This document shows, piece after piece, positions 9,284 through 18,859 of a DNA stretch of 64,000 nucleotides. This DNA comes from Chitinophagaceae bacterium (GTDB lineage Bacteria; Bacteroidota; Bacteroidia; Chitinophagales; Chitinophagaceae). The stretch spans positions 59,264 to 123,263 of the forward strand of contig JAIEQM010000031.1 of assembly GCA_019747705.1 (NCBI GenBank). The letters run 5' to 3'. The translations under genes and the position numbers were made by a program. The stretch's first letter is position 1; each line of letters starts with the position of its first letter. The notes below the pieces were generated by a model. It was given only the letters and a program-made list of their open reading frames with translations, did not search any database and was not told the origin of the DNA.

Positions 9284-10147
9284 TTAAATGTGAAATAATC
9301 CCTGCCACATATCTTTTAGTCCAAAACCAGCCAGACGGTAAGCAATGATTGTTTGCTTTACATTACGGGTCGTTAACAGGTATTGAAAGCTGTTGACCAA
9401 AAATCTTCGTTTACTTTTAAGCAACAACCGTTTCCGTTCTGTTTCTGTTAAGGGCAGTTCGGGAAGCTGCATGAAATCCTGATAATACAAGTAGGTAGTA
9501 TAAAGATATCCAAATGTGTTTTTATTTTCCTGCCCCGCATGTTCACGGTAATGAAGATATTCATAACGCAGTAAAAGTACAGGTGAATAACAAGCCGCTT
9601 TTACATTGTAATACATATCATTAGCCGGCCCGTATTTCTCAGGGAAACAGCCAATCAATTGAAAGAAATCCCTTTTCACCACAGTACCACCGGGGCCAAA
9701 ATGCAGCAGACCATGCTTATAAAAATGATAACGGATAGCCTGCTCAGAACTGAGGACTGCATTATCAGGAAAATCATTTCCGTGATAAATAGTGGCATAG
9801 CTTACCGAAGGTTTTTTTTGAAATGAATTGACAATATACTCAAGCGAATCAGGAAAAATGGTATCGTCTGAATCTACGTACACCAGGAGTTCGCCCTTGG
9901 CATAGGATGCTGCTTTGTTCCTGTTGGGATAATCGCCAAGATTTTTTTCATTCAGGTAGACCCTGATCCTTGCATCATCCTGTTCAAATCTTTTTGCTAT
10001 TTCAACAGTTCTATCGGATGAACCGTCGTCAACAATAATGAGTTCAAAATTTGTGTAGGAAGATGCAAGCACACTTTCAATTGCCTCTGCAATATATTGC
10101 TCACGGTTATAGGCAGTCATTAATACGCTTACGAATGGATGGTTCAT
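9284..10147 (-). CDS. GT2-family glycosyltransferase
   Basis: The protein has 287 residues. The GT2 signature is complete: FVSVLMTAYNREQYIAEAIESVL at the N-terminus, FELIIVDDGSSDRTVEIA (about 33-50) and the DxD motif in LLVYVDSDDTIFPDSL (about 88-103). Enzymes of this type are inverting and use NDP-sugars in the cytosol. A 144-base AT-rich spacer lies upstream, one of the few breaks in the operon, and could hold an internal promoter although I could not identify one. Confidence 0.88.
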   Translation of the reverse strand: MNHPFVSVLMTAYNREQYIAEAIESVLASSYTNFELIIVDDGSSDRTVEIAKRFEQDDARIRVYLNEKNLGDYPNRNKAASYAKGELLVYVDSDDTIFPDSLEYIVNSFQKKPSVSYATIYHGNDFPDNAVLSSEQAIRYHFYKHGLLHFGPGGTVVKRDFFQLIGCFPEKYGPANDMYYNVKAACYSPVLLLRYEYLHYREHAGQENKNTFGYLYTTYLYYQDFMQLPELPLTETERKRLLLKSKRRFLVNSFQYLLTTRNVKQTIIAYRLAGFGLKDMWQGLFHI

Positions 10148-10291
10148 TTAAATGACGTGACAATATACTTTATAAAAAAATTTGATATCCATTTTCTCTA
10201 CCATCTGACAGATTGAAAAATTACTTCCCTTTTTTGAATAAGCACTTGAAAAACACATATCAAAGAATCCGTTTTCCCGACCTGGATATTT

Positions 10292-11470
10292 TCATGTTAA
10301 CGATCGCAATACGCTTGTTACAAAATTAGGGATCCATTTTTGATCTAAACGGGAGCCTATTTTCAAATTCACACGATGATGATGTGGGGGTTCTTTTTCC
10401 TCTAATAGACGCAAAAAAGCTTCCTGGTACGCAGGCATTTGTATTTCTGCATTATAGTTAGCTGCTACTTTTTGCATGGCATTGATTTGCAATTCACGCA
10501 GATGAACCCTGTCATGATGCAAGAGGGAAATCTTTCCGGCAAACAATTCATTTTCATCCATACTGCATTTGTATCCTGTTACTCCATCTTCCACCAGTTC
10601 CCTTATGCCGCCCGGCAAATCTGTAACAACAGGAACACATCCCATGCTCATTGTTTCTAATAAAGCAACAGGGAAACCTTCAAATTTTGTAGGGAAAACC
10701 AATACATCACTGTTCAGCGCTTTTTCTAATACTTCAGCAGTGGTTGCAGGTGTACAAAATGTAACATTTGTTGCCCGCTTCCATTGTTCCTTTAATGTGC
10801 CCGTTTCAGGCCCCCTGCCAAGAATGATCCATTCAACAGGAATCTTTTCCTCTTGAAGCAGCCTGTTAATTTCAAATAAATCATATACACCCTTTGCTTT
10901 ATCGTGCCTGCCCAAAAACAACAGTTTTAATGGCTCATGCTGATTAAATTTCTTTTGAACATTTTTTGCAATAGGAATTCCGTAAGGTAAATGCACAATA
11001 TGATCACTGCGTTCGGGAAACCGTTGCACTAACAGTTCGTAGATGTACCGGCTGTGTGCAATAAACAGATCAATACATTCATGAAAACGTATACTCAGCT
11101 CAACATTATAGGAATCATGCACCAGTTGCACAACCTTGCGGCGTATATTAAATGCCTGAAGCATGATAAGATCATACTGATCATTGGAAACAAGAACTCC
11201 TTCTGTTTTACTTAAAGCTGCTGCCAGTTTCCCATAGGTATAATACCAGTTATCAGAAGGATGAAGTGAGAAATACGTTACTTCAGATCTGATATCCTTA
11301 TCAATAATAGCTGCTGTGTTTGTATTGCCGGCAATATCCAGCAGTAATAATTTCTGCGGCAATGCATCATCGCCCTTGTACAAAATAAGATTCTGTACAA
11401 GGGATGTAATACCTCCCAGGTTATTGACAATAACATGTGCAACACTTACATCAGTTCTCATTATTTGCAT
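10292..11470 (-). CDS. GT4-family glycosyltransferase
   Basis: The protein has 392 residues. It shows the GT-B layout with an N-terminal cleft VNNLGGITSLVQNLILY, the middle segment LIVAHSRYIYELL-like helix, and a C-terminal donor site: LLFLGRHDKAKGVYDLFEI (about residue 190) and FEGFPVALLETMSMGCVPVV (about 265-285) with both donor-binding Glu residues. It overlaps the upstream epimerase by 20 bases. The C-terminal 40 residues are basic with aromatic residues. Transfer of a hexose-type sugar to the repeat unit is likely; identity unknown. Confidence 0.86.
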   Translation of the reverse strand: MQIMRTDVSVAHVIVNNLGGITSLVQNLILYKGDDALPQKLLLLDIAGNTNTAAIIDKDIRSEVTYFSLHPSDNWYYTYGKLAAALSKTEGVLVSNDQYDLIMLQAFNIRRKVVQLVHDSYNVELSIRFHECIDLFIAHSRYIYELLVQRFPERSDHIVHLPYGIPIAKNVQKKFNQHEPLKLLFLGRHDKAKGVYDLFEINRLLQEEKIPVEWIILGRGPETGTLKEQWKRATNVTFCTPATTAEVLEKALNSDVLVFPTKFEGFPVALLETMSMGCVPVVTDLPGGIRELVEDGVTGYKCSMDENELFAGKISLLHHDRVHLRELQINAMQKVAANYNAEIQMPAYQEAFLRLLEEKEPPHHHRVNLKIGSRLDQKWIPNFVTSVLRSLT

Positions 11471-12359
11471 GCAACCATTTAGCAGTTCTATTGAGCCCTT
11501 CGCTTAATGTAATCTGTAAGCGATAGCCTGTAGTAACCAATTTTGAAATATCGGCCTGCCAAAAACGGGGATCGCCCAGGCGCACAATTCCGTTAAACCC
11601 GACATTCCGCTGCCAGTTAAGTTGCTGAAACAACTGCTGCACAAGGTATTTAACAGTAACCGACACGCCACTGGCCAGGTTATAGATTTCTGTTGTTTCT
11701 TTTATTTTTTCTGCTATGGCAAGCAATGCTTCTGCCAGATCTTCCACATAAATAAAATCTCTTGTTTCTTCACCTGTTCCCCATAGTGTAATGTCTGTTT
11801 CGTTTTTTGCTTTATGATAAACATCCCAGATAAGTTGTTTTTGTAAACCGGGGCCGTATACAGAAAATGGGCGAGCAATAGCAATGGATAATCCATAAAG
11901 CATGGCGTACTCTTTACAGATAATTTCGGTCATCCATTTATGATAGCCATAAGGTGAAACGGGGCTTACGGGAGAAGATTCTGTAACGGGAAGTGTTACA
12001 GGATTACCATATACAGCCGCACTGGAAAGATGTACATACTTACAGGTTGCCTGGTGTTTGCGTATAGCATCCAGCACAAACACAACAGTCGTACAGTTCA
12101 GTTCAAAATCATTCAGGGGATGCTGCACCGAAAAAGAAACATTACCGCTTCCGGCACAATTAAAAATAGTATCAAACTTGTTATTGATTAAAAACGAATC
12201 AAAATCGGGACTTAAAAGAGATATTTTATCATACGCATAATGCGAAGGGTTCCTGTCAATTACATCTACTCCATGAACTGTATATCCATTCTGTAAACCG
12301 GCATTGACCACATGGCTGCCAATGAAACCTTCTGAGCCTAACACTAAAATTCGTTTCAC
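11451..12359 (-). CDS. NAD-dependent epimerase/dehydratase (extended SDR)
   Basis: The protein has 302 residues. It has the Rossmann glycine motif ILVLGSEGFIGSHVV (GxxGxxG, residues about 4-18), the LSSAAVYG strand with the catalytic Ser region, and YGYHKWMTE giving the catalytic Tyr-x3-Lys pair (about 138-142). Enzymes of this group interconvert or dehydrate NDP-sugars, for example UDP-glucose 4-epimerase or GDP-mannose reductases. It is the only visible sugar-nucleotide SDR in the locus, so most precursors must come from elsewhere in the genome. The exact reaction cannot be assigned. Confidence 0.85.
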   Translation of the reverse strand: MKRILVLGSEGFIGSHVVNAGLQNGYTVHGVDVIDRNPSHYAYDKISLLSPDFDSFLINNKFDTIFNCAGSGNVSFSVQHPLNDFELNCTTVVFVLDAIRKHQATCKYVHLSSAAVYGNPVTLPVTESSPVSPVSPYGYHKWMTEIICKEYAMLYGLSIAIARPFSVYGPGLQKQLIWDVYHKAKNETDITLWGTGEETRDFIYVEDLAEALLAIAEKIKETTEIYNLASGVSVTVKYLVQQLFQQLNWQRNVGFNGIVRLGDPRFWQADISKLVTTGYRLQITLSEGLNRTAKWLHANNEN

Positions 12360-12364
12360 AGTTG

Positions 12365-13237
12365 CTAATTAAGATGATTGAATAATAAATATCTGGTTAC
12401 TACCCTGGTAAATCTGAACCTGTTTTCTTTAAAAAAGAAAACCAAAGATTGAAGGTAATAATTTGCAATCAGCAGCTTTGAGCTTTTCGTTTTTAACAGA
12501 TGCTGCAGCATAGAAGAACAAGCGATATAATCAGATACACGATCTGTTTTACCGGGATCTAAAATATTTTTCGGTAAGCAATGCTTCCATTTTCGCTGAA
12601 CAGCAAAACAGGAAGCGATCCACTCCTTTGTATATGAACCTTCAGAAAAATGTTCCAGCAATATCCTGTGTGTAACTACAACCTTGCAGTTTGTTCCAAC
12701 AGATAAGGACCAGTCAAGATCATACCCGTGAAACCCTGCAAACATCACTTCATCAAAAGGATGTTCCTGCCATATTTTTTTCCGGCCTGCCATCAAAACA
12801 CCATCAATTACCGCAACCTCACTTTCAGTTTCATCAAACGGATTACACTTAGTTTGTACATCTCCCTTTAAATGCTTGAAGTGCTGGATTGTGTTAACTC
12901 TGTAGTAGTCCTTTCTGCATGCCGTCCAGCTACCGGGATATGCTGATTTGTAACCACTTCCTGAAATCCCCACCAAACCAACTGATTTATCCGATAAAAT
13001 AGTTATAAGTAACTGCCCCCAGTTCATTGTATGAAAACATACATCCTCATGCAGAAAGCAGAGCATATCATTTTTTGCCTTAGCTGCTGCTTCATTATAA
13101 ACTTTACAAATTCCTTTATTGCTGTTTCGGTTATCTGTTACCAGCAATTCGTAAGGCAGGCCAATTGTTGTTTTAATGTTTTCACTTACCGCCTTTAAAT
13201 AACCCGGGTTAACAGAACAGATGATTATAGAAATCAT
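12365..13237 (-). CDS. Putative glycosyltransferase with StrF/GT2-like domain
   Basis: The protein has 290 residues. It opens with MISIIICSVNPGYLKAVSEN and continues with YELLVTDNRNSNKGICKVYN and MLCFLHEDVCFH (about 75), which aligns by pattern with GT2-like proteins of the StrF type, where HED replaces the classical DxD. A later WSLSVGT and EHFSEGSYTKEW region fits the same group. Activity is unproven for much of this family. It overlaps the following-strand neighbour by 4 bases. Confidence 0.68.
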   Translation of the reverse strand: MISIIICSVNPGYLKAVSENIKTTIGLPYELLVTDNRNSNKGICKVYNEAAAKAKNDMLCFLHEDVCFHTMNWGQLLITILSDKSVGLVGISGSGYKSAYPGSWTACRKDYYRVNTIQHFKHLKGDVQTKCNPFDETESEVAVIDGVLMAGRKKIWQEHPFDEVMFAGFHGYDLDWSLSVGTNCKVVVTHRILLEHFSEGSYTKEWIASCFAVQRKWKHCLPKNILDPGKTDRVSDYIACSSMLQHLLKTKSSKLLIANYYLQSLVFFFKENRFRFTRVVTRYLLFNHLN

Positions 13238-14187
13238 TTCCTTCTAATGGCCCTTTTAATAAAACCTGTTTGAATGGTGGGATAAAAAGAGGCGGCTGCT
13301 ATTCTCTCCCATCCTTTCATATACTCACCCTTTTGCAAATAAAACAATCCTTCATTCCCTTTTTCGAGTGCCATATAAGCAGCATTCATCCTTTTCATTT
13401 TAGCCGAAGCGTTAATTTTCTGCTCTTTCAAAAATACAGTATACTTTTCCCTCATACTGTAATCAAACTGCTCTTTATAAACTGTATTATCTGCACCCTG
13501 GTATAATGTTGCAATAACACTTTGCTCATGATAACGGAAATAATTCAGTGGTTTTGCAACAAAAGCAACCTTACCATAACATAACATCTTTAGCCAGGTT
13601 AGCCAGTCGCCGTTATTCTTCAAATGTTCGGGTGCAGCGCCTACCTGTTCATAAATATCTTTACGGAATACAACTGCACTGGCATTCGGAATGGTGTTTT
13701 TATGAATCAGGAACCGATGAATATAATCCTTCCCCTCCATTACAAAATCAGTTGCAAAACGTTCCTGATCCAGATCATCCGTATATGTTTTCCAGGTTCC
13801 GGTTACAATTCCTTTTTCATTCATCCGGTTACTCTGGCAATAAGCCAGTACAATAGATGGGTCTGCATCGAGCCGGGCAACAAGCTGTTCCAGTAAAGAA
13901 GGATCTGCTGCATCATCCGATTCTGCTATCCAAATATATTCACCTGCAGCAAGCCTTACACCTTTGTTCCATTGAGCAAAAGTAGAGCCGCTGTTTTCGG
14001 TATTAAAAACACAGGAAAAACGGACGTCGCTTTTTACAAATCCATCAATCAGTTCCCTGCTGTCATCGGTTGAATTATCATCAAGAACAAAGCATTCAAA
14101 CCCGTCAACTGTTTGCTGTTGTACAGTTTGCAACCTTTTCAGGAGAAAACGATGATGATTATAATTTGGGATAATGACCGTAACCAT
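13234..14187 (-). CDS. GT2-family glycosyltransferase
   Basis: The protein has 317 residues with a clear GT-A domain: VTVIIPNYNHHRFLLKRL at the start, FECFVLDDNSTDDSRELI (about 29-47), and the DxD-like EYIWIAESDDAADPSLLEQL (about 88-107). The acceptor half carries NGDWLTWLKML, similar to the ED-W site of GT2 enzymes. It is probably a cytosolic inverting transferase of the repeat-unit assembly line. The stop overlaps the next start by 4 bases. Confidence 0.87.
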   Translation of the reverse strand: MVTVIIPNYNHHRFLLKRLQTVQQQTVDGFECFVLDDNSTDDSRELIDGFVKSDVRFSCVFNTENSGSTFAQWNKGVRLAAGEYIWIAESDDAADPSLLEQLVARLDADPSIVLAYCQSNRMNEKGIVTGTWKTYTDDLDQERFATDFVMEGKDYIHRFLIHKNTIPNASAVVFRKDIYEQVGAAPEHLKNNGDWLTWLKMLCYGKVAFVAKPLNYFRYHEQSVIATLYQGADNTVYKEQFDYSMREKYTVFLKEQKINASAKMKRMNAAYMALEKGNEGLFYLQKGEYMKGWERIAAASFYPTIQTGFIKRAIRRK

Positions 14188-14197
14188 TTGTTTTATC

Positions 14198-15028
14198 CTA
14201 TCGTTTCGCAGTTATTGTTTTTAATCTTGCTGCACTTGAAAAATAATAGAACTGCAGTTTATACCAGCAGAACAACAACCATTGTTGCTTATTTTTTTTT
14301 TGAATAGCTGCTGAAAGTAGCAGCATTGCCCGGAAAAAAGGGTCAAATTTCTCCATCCGGTAATACAGAAAGAGTTCTGCTTTTTTTTCTGTCAGCAAAA
14401 CATCCGGTGTGCCCGAACTGAATCCCCCATCGGCATACTCTGCAACCACTATATCAATAAATTTTTTTTGCAAACCCCTGTTCAGAAACCAGCGTATGTT
14501 ATGCTCATAATCGGCCCAGCTTTTAAACTTAAGATCAAACATGCCAATTATATTAAACACATCTTGTTTCAGAAATATTGCCTGGTGGCAGATATTCTGT
14601 TCATACAACTTCTCAGCAGTAAAGGAACCGGCATACCGGCCATTAAATCTTGAACTGTACACATCTCCGTAAAAAATTGATACGGTAGAATTCTGCTCGG
14701 CAAAGTTTTTTATCTTTTTTAAAACAGTTTCATCAAATAACCGGTCATCACTCCCCATAAAATAAATCCATTGTCCCTTTGCTTTTGCAATCCCTTTATT
14801 CATAGCATCATAAATGCCTTGATCTTTTTCAGAAAAAATGCGGATGCGTCTGTCTGTTTTGGCTATTGTCTCTGAAAGATGAATAGTTTCGTCGGTTGAA
14901 ATTGCATCCATGATTAATACTTCCCAATCCGTACAGGATTGTATTACTATACTTTCTAGACAGGCTTCAATTGTTGCTGCTGAATTGTATGTTGGAATGA
15001 TGATTGAGAAAGAAACCGACTGGCTCAT
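14198..15028 (-). CDS. GT2-family glycosyltransferase (WcaA-like)
   Basis: The protein has 276 residues. It shows SFSIIIPTYNSAATIEACLESI, then WEVLIMDAISTDETIHLSE and the acceptor/donor segment GIYDAMNKGIAKAKGQWIYF with DDR (about 100) as the DxD position. The GIYDAMNKGI block is characteristic of colanic-acid-type GT2 transferases. A C-terminal aromatic, basic tail of about 40 residues may contact the membrane. The upstream gap is 99 bases. Confidence 0.87.
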   Translation of the reverse strand: MSQSVSFSIIIPTYNSAATIEACLESIVIQSCTDWEVLIMDAISTDETIHLSETIAKTDRRIRIFSEKDQGIYDAMNKGIAKAKGQWIYFMGSDDRLFDETVLKKIKNFAEQNSTVSIFYGDVYSSRFNGRYAGSFTAEKLYEQNICHQAIFLKQDVFNIIGMFDLKFKSWADYEHNIRWFLNRGLQKKFIDIVVAEYADGGFSSGTPDVLLTEKKAELFLYYRMEKFDPFFRAMLLLSAAIQKKNKQQWLLFCWYKLQFYYFSSAARLKTITAKR

Positions 15029-15127
15029 TTCACTGTTTAATAAGTAGTTATCTCTTTAGGAAAGGCGGTCAGGTTTTTTTGCAACATAATAACTGATCTT
15101 GCTTTCAATACTTGCATAACAAGATTT

Positions 15128-15949
15128 TTATGCGTGCAGCCGGTTTACGAACCAGATATTATTTTCAATGATGCCCTGTGTCTGATTTAATAATGGTTCA
15201 CCAGTTATTGTAAAACAGTCAAAGCCCCTTTGCTGAAAAAACAATCGCAGTGTGTCAAAAGAAACTGCGCTGAGATAATTGAATTCAAGAATAACATTTT
15301 TTATAATATACTGTTCAAAAGGAAAGTCTTCAAGTATATCAAACTCATTCCCCTCAATATCTATTTTTAACAGTGTAACTGGTTCTTTCCCGTGCAGGCT
15401 GCAGATAAAATCAAGCGGGCAACTCAGCACTTTCAATAAACCGGCTCCTCCTGCTTTTGTTACGGTTGTTCCCAGGTTATCGGCTGCCGGTTGTTCCATA
15501 GTAACCAGTTGAAGTTTTTTTGAAACTGCTGCATTGATCACCTGTACATTTGTTTCCAGTCCGTTCAGCTTCATATGATGCAGAAGACGTGGGAGTATCT
15601 TATAATTAGGTTCTACTGCCAGCACCTGCAGCCCTTTGTTTTTAAACGCTGCAATAGCGGTAAATAAGCCAAAATTTGCTCCCACATCAATGAACAATCC
15701 GCCATTTTTTAAAATGGTTTTTGCCAAGCCGGTAGAGCCCGATTCATAATTCCCTTCCATTAGCATGGTACGGGTAATCCAGTCGTTCGCATCAGGAAAA
15801 AAATAAAGCCCTTCTTCATTTTTTAATAAAATTCCTTTTGGAAAAAAATACTTACCAATCAGGTTCTGTATCCTCACTTTAGAAGGATGCGAAAACATTT
15901 TCAGATAACATTTAAATATTTTACCGCCAATAGTTGCCGGGAAGAACAT
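15128..15949 (-). CDS. FkbM-family methyltransferase
   Basis: The protein has 273 residues. The FkbM pattern is visible: FIDVGANFGLFTAIAAF (about residues 84-100) as the SAM-binding motif, VLAVEPNYKILPRLLHHM, and LLKIDIEGNEFDILEDF (about 195), a hallmark of this family. The known founding member methylates a hydroxyl of a macrolide precursor; in polysaccharide loci these proteins probably O-methylate sugars. It is flanked by short AT-rich gaps of 99 and 67 bases. Confidence 0.85.
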   Translation of the reverse strand: MFFPATIGGKIFKCYLKMFSHPSKVRIQNLIGKYFFPKGILLKNEEGLYFFPDANDWITRTMLMEGNYESGSTGLAKTILKNGGLFIDVGANFGLFTAIAAFKNKGLQVLAVEPNYKILPRLLHHMKLNGLETNVQVINAAVSKKLQLVTMEQPAADNLGTTVTKAGGAGLLKVLSCPLDFICSLHGKEPVTLLKIDIEGNEFDILEDFPFEQYIIKNVILEFNYLSAVSFDTLRLFFQQRGFDCFTITGEPLLNQTQGIIENNIWFVNRLHA

Positions 15950-16016
15950 ACTGCTGTTTTATTAAAGACGAAAGATAGTTTCTAAATGATATGGCAGACT
16001 AATAAAATGCATAAGT

Positions 16017-16862
16017 TTATTGCGAATTGAAATACTGGTGATAGTAATGCTCAGCAGCCTTTTCTGCCATTCTATAAGCCTCTGCATTTAATTGATTAGG
16101 ATATCCAGCGCCTGCTGCCCAGTAACCATGTTTAAAATTCTGTTCATAGTTTTTAAAGCTGTAACCCTTTAGGTTCATATCCCTGAACCAACCTACACCA
16201 AGATCAATAATGTCGTACAATCCAAACAAGGGTCCGTCGCCAATGGGTTTGCATTCTTTCAACACAATCTCCCGGTTGATCATACAGGCCCATTCGTTTA
16301 AACGGCATTCGGGTAAAGGAGTCGGAAAATTTTTATCAATAAATTGTAACGATGTTCTTGGCGAAGGCGTATTGTTGATCAACGCAACTACTTCTTCATA
16401 CGATGGTTTATAATTATGATAAGTTTCACCGTTGCAGTAACCTTTAGCAGATGCCGGGCAGTTCCAGCATTGACCAATTTGCCCGATCCCTGCATTCGTA
16501 CCAATTTGTTCCAGCATTTCACCAATAATATCACCTGTATACAGCACATCATTGTGTGTAATAAAAACAAAGGTTTTATCAGACTGTTCAATACCATATT
16601 GATAGCGGATTGTATAACGCCTGCTTTTTTTCTGAAACTTTATATCGGCCTGCATAAAAGCATAGCGTTTGGGGACGTAATGCACAACATTTTTAAACTG
16701 TTTTGCCACCCAACTTACCTTCTCCATATAAGGCTGTTCCCTTTCTTCAATAAAATAGATCTTATCAATATGTTGCCCGCTATGCTGCATCAGGCTTTTC
16801 AGTGTACATAAGGTTTGGTAAGGTTTCCCGTACACATTTATAACAACATCTATTTTTTGCAT
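16017..16862 (-). CDS. Putative GT-A-like glycosyltransferase, poorly characterised
   Basis: The protein has 281 residues. It starts IDVVINVYGKPYQTLCTLKSL, resembling the first strand and helix of a GT2 enzyme, and has TFVFITHNDVLYTGDIIGEML (about 98-118), where HND may replace DxD. A cysteine-rich insert with CWNC and GYC (about 128-140) is unusual and could bind metal. It ends with an aromatic region rich in Tyr, His and Ala. I do not recognise a named family, so the call rests on pattern and on neighbours that are glycosyl- and methyltransferases. Confidence 0.55.
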   Translation of the reverse strand: MQKIDVVINVYGKPYQTLCTLKSLMQHSGQHIDKIYFIEEREQPYMEKVSWVAKQFKNVVHYVPKRYAFMQADIKFQKKSRRYTIRYQYGIEQSDKTFVFITHNDVLYTGDIIGEMLEQIGTNAGIGQIGQCWNCPASAKGYCNGETYHNYKPSYEEVVALINNTPSPRTSLQFIDKNFPTPLPECRLNEWACMINREIVLKECKPIGDGPLFGLYDIIDLGVGWFRDMNLKGYSFKNYEQNFKHGYWAAGAGYPNQLNAEAYRMAEKAAEHYYHQYFNSQ

Positions 16863-16897
16863 AACAAGTATTCTAAAACAGGCATTCGTGCAGGCTT

Positions 16898-17647
16898 TTA
16901 GCCGGAAATTTTATGCTTTAGTTTTTTAAGAATGATGTTGAAGATTTCGCTGTAAGAAAGGCTGCTGCCGCTTTGAATTCCCTTTACCAGATCTGCCTGC
17001 GCTTTGTTGGCGAACTCAATTTTATGTAAAAAAAGCGAGGGATGGATAAAATCATAAAACGGCTGTTCACCAAACTGGTGAACGAAAGGAGAAGCTTTGG
17101 CTGCAAAAAAAGTCATATTCTGCTTATACCATAAATCCACTTTCTGATTATTCCAGAATTTTTTTCGCAGTATATCAACGGCTACAAAATCATGTTCCCT
17201 GAATTTGGCTGTCCAGTAAGCGGAAGTCCATTGTTCGTTCAAATGATTTTGACCTCCCTGATTAGGTATAGCAGCAGAAAACAGTATAATATCTGCATGT
17301 GCAGTAATGGACGCAATAAAATCATCAGCACTCGATTCCGGTAAATGCTCGGCCACTTCAAGACAAATTGCCAAATCATATTTACGGTTGAGGTTAAAAC
17401 GGTTTCGCAGGTCTATTGGGATATACCTGTGAGCCGGTATTTTCATCAACGATTTTTCTACATAATCACCATCAATACCGGTAAAGTCATTAATACCAAG
17501 ATCCTCAGCCACTTTTAACCATGTGCCGATACCACAGCCAACATCTACTATTGATTTTGCAGAAGTTAACTTTAAAACTTCAGGCAACACTTCACCTGCG
17601 GCATTAAAGTTATGATCGTATTCATCGTGTATGTAAATTTTTTCCAT
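16898..17647 (-). CDS. Class I SAM-dependent methyltransferase
   Basis: The protein has 249 residues. Motif I is SIVDVGCGIGTWLKVAEDLG (about residues 33-52), followed by FTGIDGDYV, and YDLAICLEVAEHLPESSAD is the typical post-I segment. The block FSAAIPNQGGQNHLNEQW closely matches the order in the methyltransferase at 4227-4910 (SAAKPGQGGHGHFNEQ), so these two are related. The C-terminal 50 residues are not part of the core fold. A methyl-sugar or chain-terminating role is inferred. Confidence 0.82.
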   Translation of the reverse strand: MEKIYIHDEYDHNFNAAGEVLPEVLKLTSAKSIVDVGCGIGTWLKVAEDLGINDFTGIDGDYVEKSLMKIPAHRYIPIDLRNRFNLNRKYDLAICLEVAEHLPESSADDFIASITAHADIILFSAAIPNQGGQNHLNEQWTSAYWTAKFREHDFVAVDILRKKFWNNQKVDLWYKQNMTFFAAKASPFVHQFGEQPFYDFIHPSLFLHKIEFANKAQADLVKGIQSGSSLSYSEIFNIILKKLKHKISG

Positions 17648-17704
17648 TTCAAAAAAATAGTATTAAAAAAAAGCAAAGTACTCCTGTAATAAAACGGTTT
17701 TTAC

Positions 17705-18859
17705 TTACTTGCCACTCACCTGCTCTACTATCTTCATAAACCGCTCACCAAAACGCTCTACATCTTTTGCATAATCGTAGCGGGCTGCAAGCGGTTTGCC
17801 TGCAGGTAACTGTTGAGTTAACAGACGGGCAAGTTCATGAGCATTATGAGTTTCGAAAAACTGTTTGTTCACATAGGTAACAAGCTGCTCTTTGTGTACC
17901 TCTATATCAGAAGCTATAATATTAGCACCAAGCGATTTTGCATCTTCAACAACCGTACTCCATCCTTCAAATAAAGAAGGTTGAATAACAGCGACACTTT
18001 TTTGCATTAATAACAACTGATCTGAACGTGGTATAAAACCCAGAAACCTCGTATTGGCTTCAATTCCCAATTGCTGTATGCGTGTTTTCAATTCTTCAAA
18101 ATAACCCGGATGGCGATGATCATTTTCTTTACCTGTAAACACAACTGTAACAGCGGGGTTCCTCTGTTTAGCAAGAGCAAGCGCCTCTAAAATAACTGAA
18201 TGATTTTTATGTTTCCAGAATTGATTACTGCATATAAAATACGGTTGAGTTAAATTGTAAGCAGCGAGAATATTTTTTTTGTTTTCCCTAAGATGATTAT
18301 GTGTAACCGCAAATGGCAAAACAAATTGCCTCATTTCATTATCCGGGTAGATGGTATTAAAATCCTTTCGGGCTGCCTCACTGCTGAATACAATCTGCTT
18401 GCCTTTTTCAAGAATACCCTGTTGATGCTTTTTCCGTTCACCTAATTCCCATGCTGAAAAGAAATGAGGAAATTGATGTTCCTGGAAATCGGGAATCCAG
18501 TAAAGAAACGATTGTTTTTTTTGAAACCAGTATTCATTTGCCGCAGGAAACACAGCAGCAATTTTGGCCGGGATTCCTGTAATTAGATTCGTGCCGACAA
18601 CATATCTGTATATCTTATTAACAGCTCTAACCAGCAGGCTTTTCTTCTTGGAAGGGTTTATCTGCTTTATGTAAGGATAACCGGTAAGCTCCTTTAATTC
18701 CTGATAATGCTTCTCTGAATTGGTAAATACACAGACTACTGGCTTTTTATTATCAGCAATAGAATTGATGGCTGATAGAAGGTTCTGAATATAATAAGTG
18801 CCGCCAATCCAGTTTTCATTATAATCATAAACAACAGCAATATTTTTCCTCTTAGCCAT
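17705..18859 (-). CDS. GT4-family glycosyltransferase
   Basis: I place the start at ATG 18859-18857 (MAKRKNIAVVYDYNENWIGG), which overlaps the upstream methyltransferase by 8 bases. The longer frame to 19009 would add 50 residues unlike the family and deeply overlap that gene. The resulting 384-residue protein shows IGGTYYIQNLLSAI, PYFICSNQFWKHKNH with a GT4 loop (about 205), FTGKEND and the donor site SLFEGWSTVVEDAKSLG (about 305). It belongs to the GT1/GT4 superfamily used for polysaccharide side or main chains. Confidence 0.85.
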   Translation of the reverse strand: MAKRKNIAVVYDYNENWIGGTYYIQNLLSAINSIADNKKPVVCVFTNSEKHYQELKELTGYPYIKQINPSKKKSLLVRAVNKIYRYVVGTNLITGIPAKIAAVFPAANEYWFQKKQSFLYWIPDFQEHQFPHFFSAWELGERKKHQQGILEKGKQIVFSSEAARKDFNTIYPDNEMRQFVLPFAVTHNHLRENKKNILAAYNLTQPYFICSNQFWKHKNHSVILEALALAKQRNPAVTVVFTGKENDHRHPGYFEELKTRIQQLGIEANTRFLGFIPRSDQLLLMQKSVAVIQPSLFEGWSTVVEDAKSLGANIIASDIEVHKEQLVTYVNKQFFETHNAHELARLLTQQLPAGKPLAARYDYAKDVERFGERFMKIVEQVSGK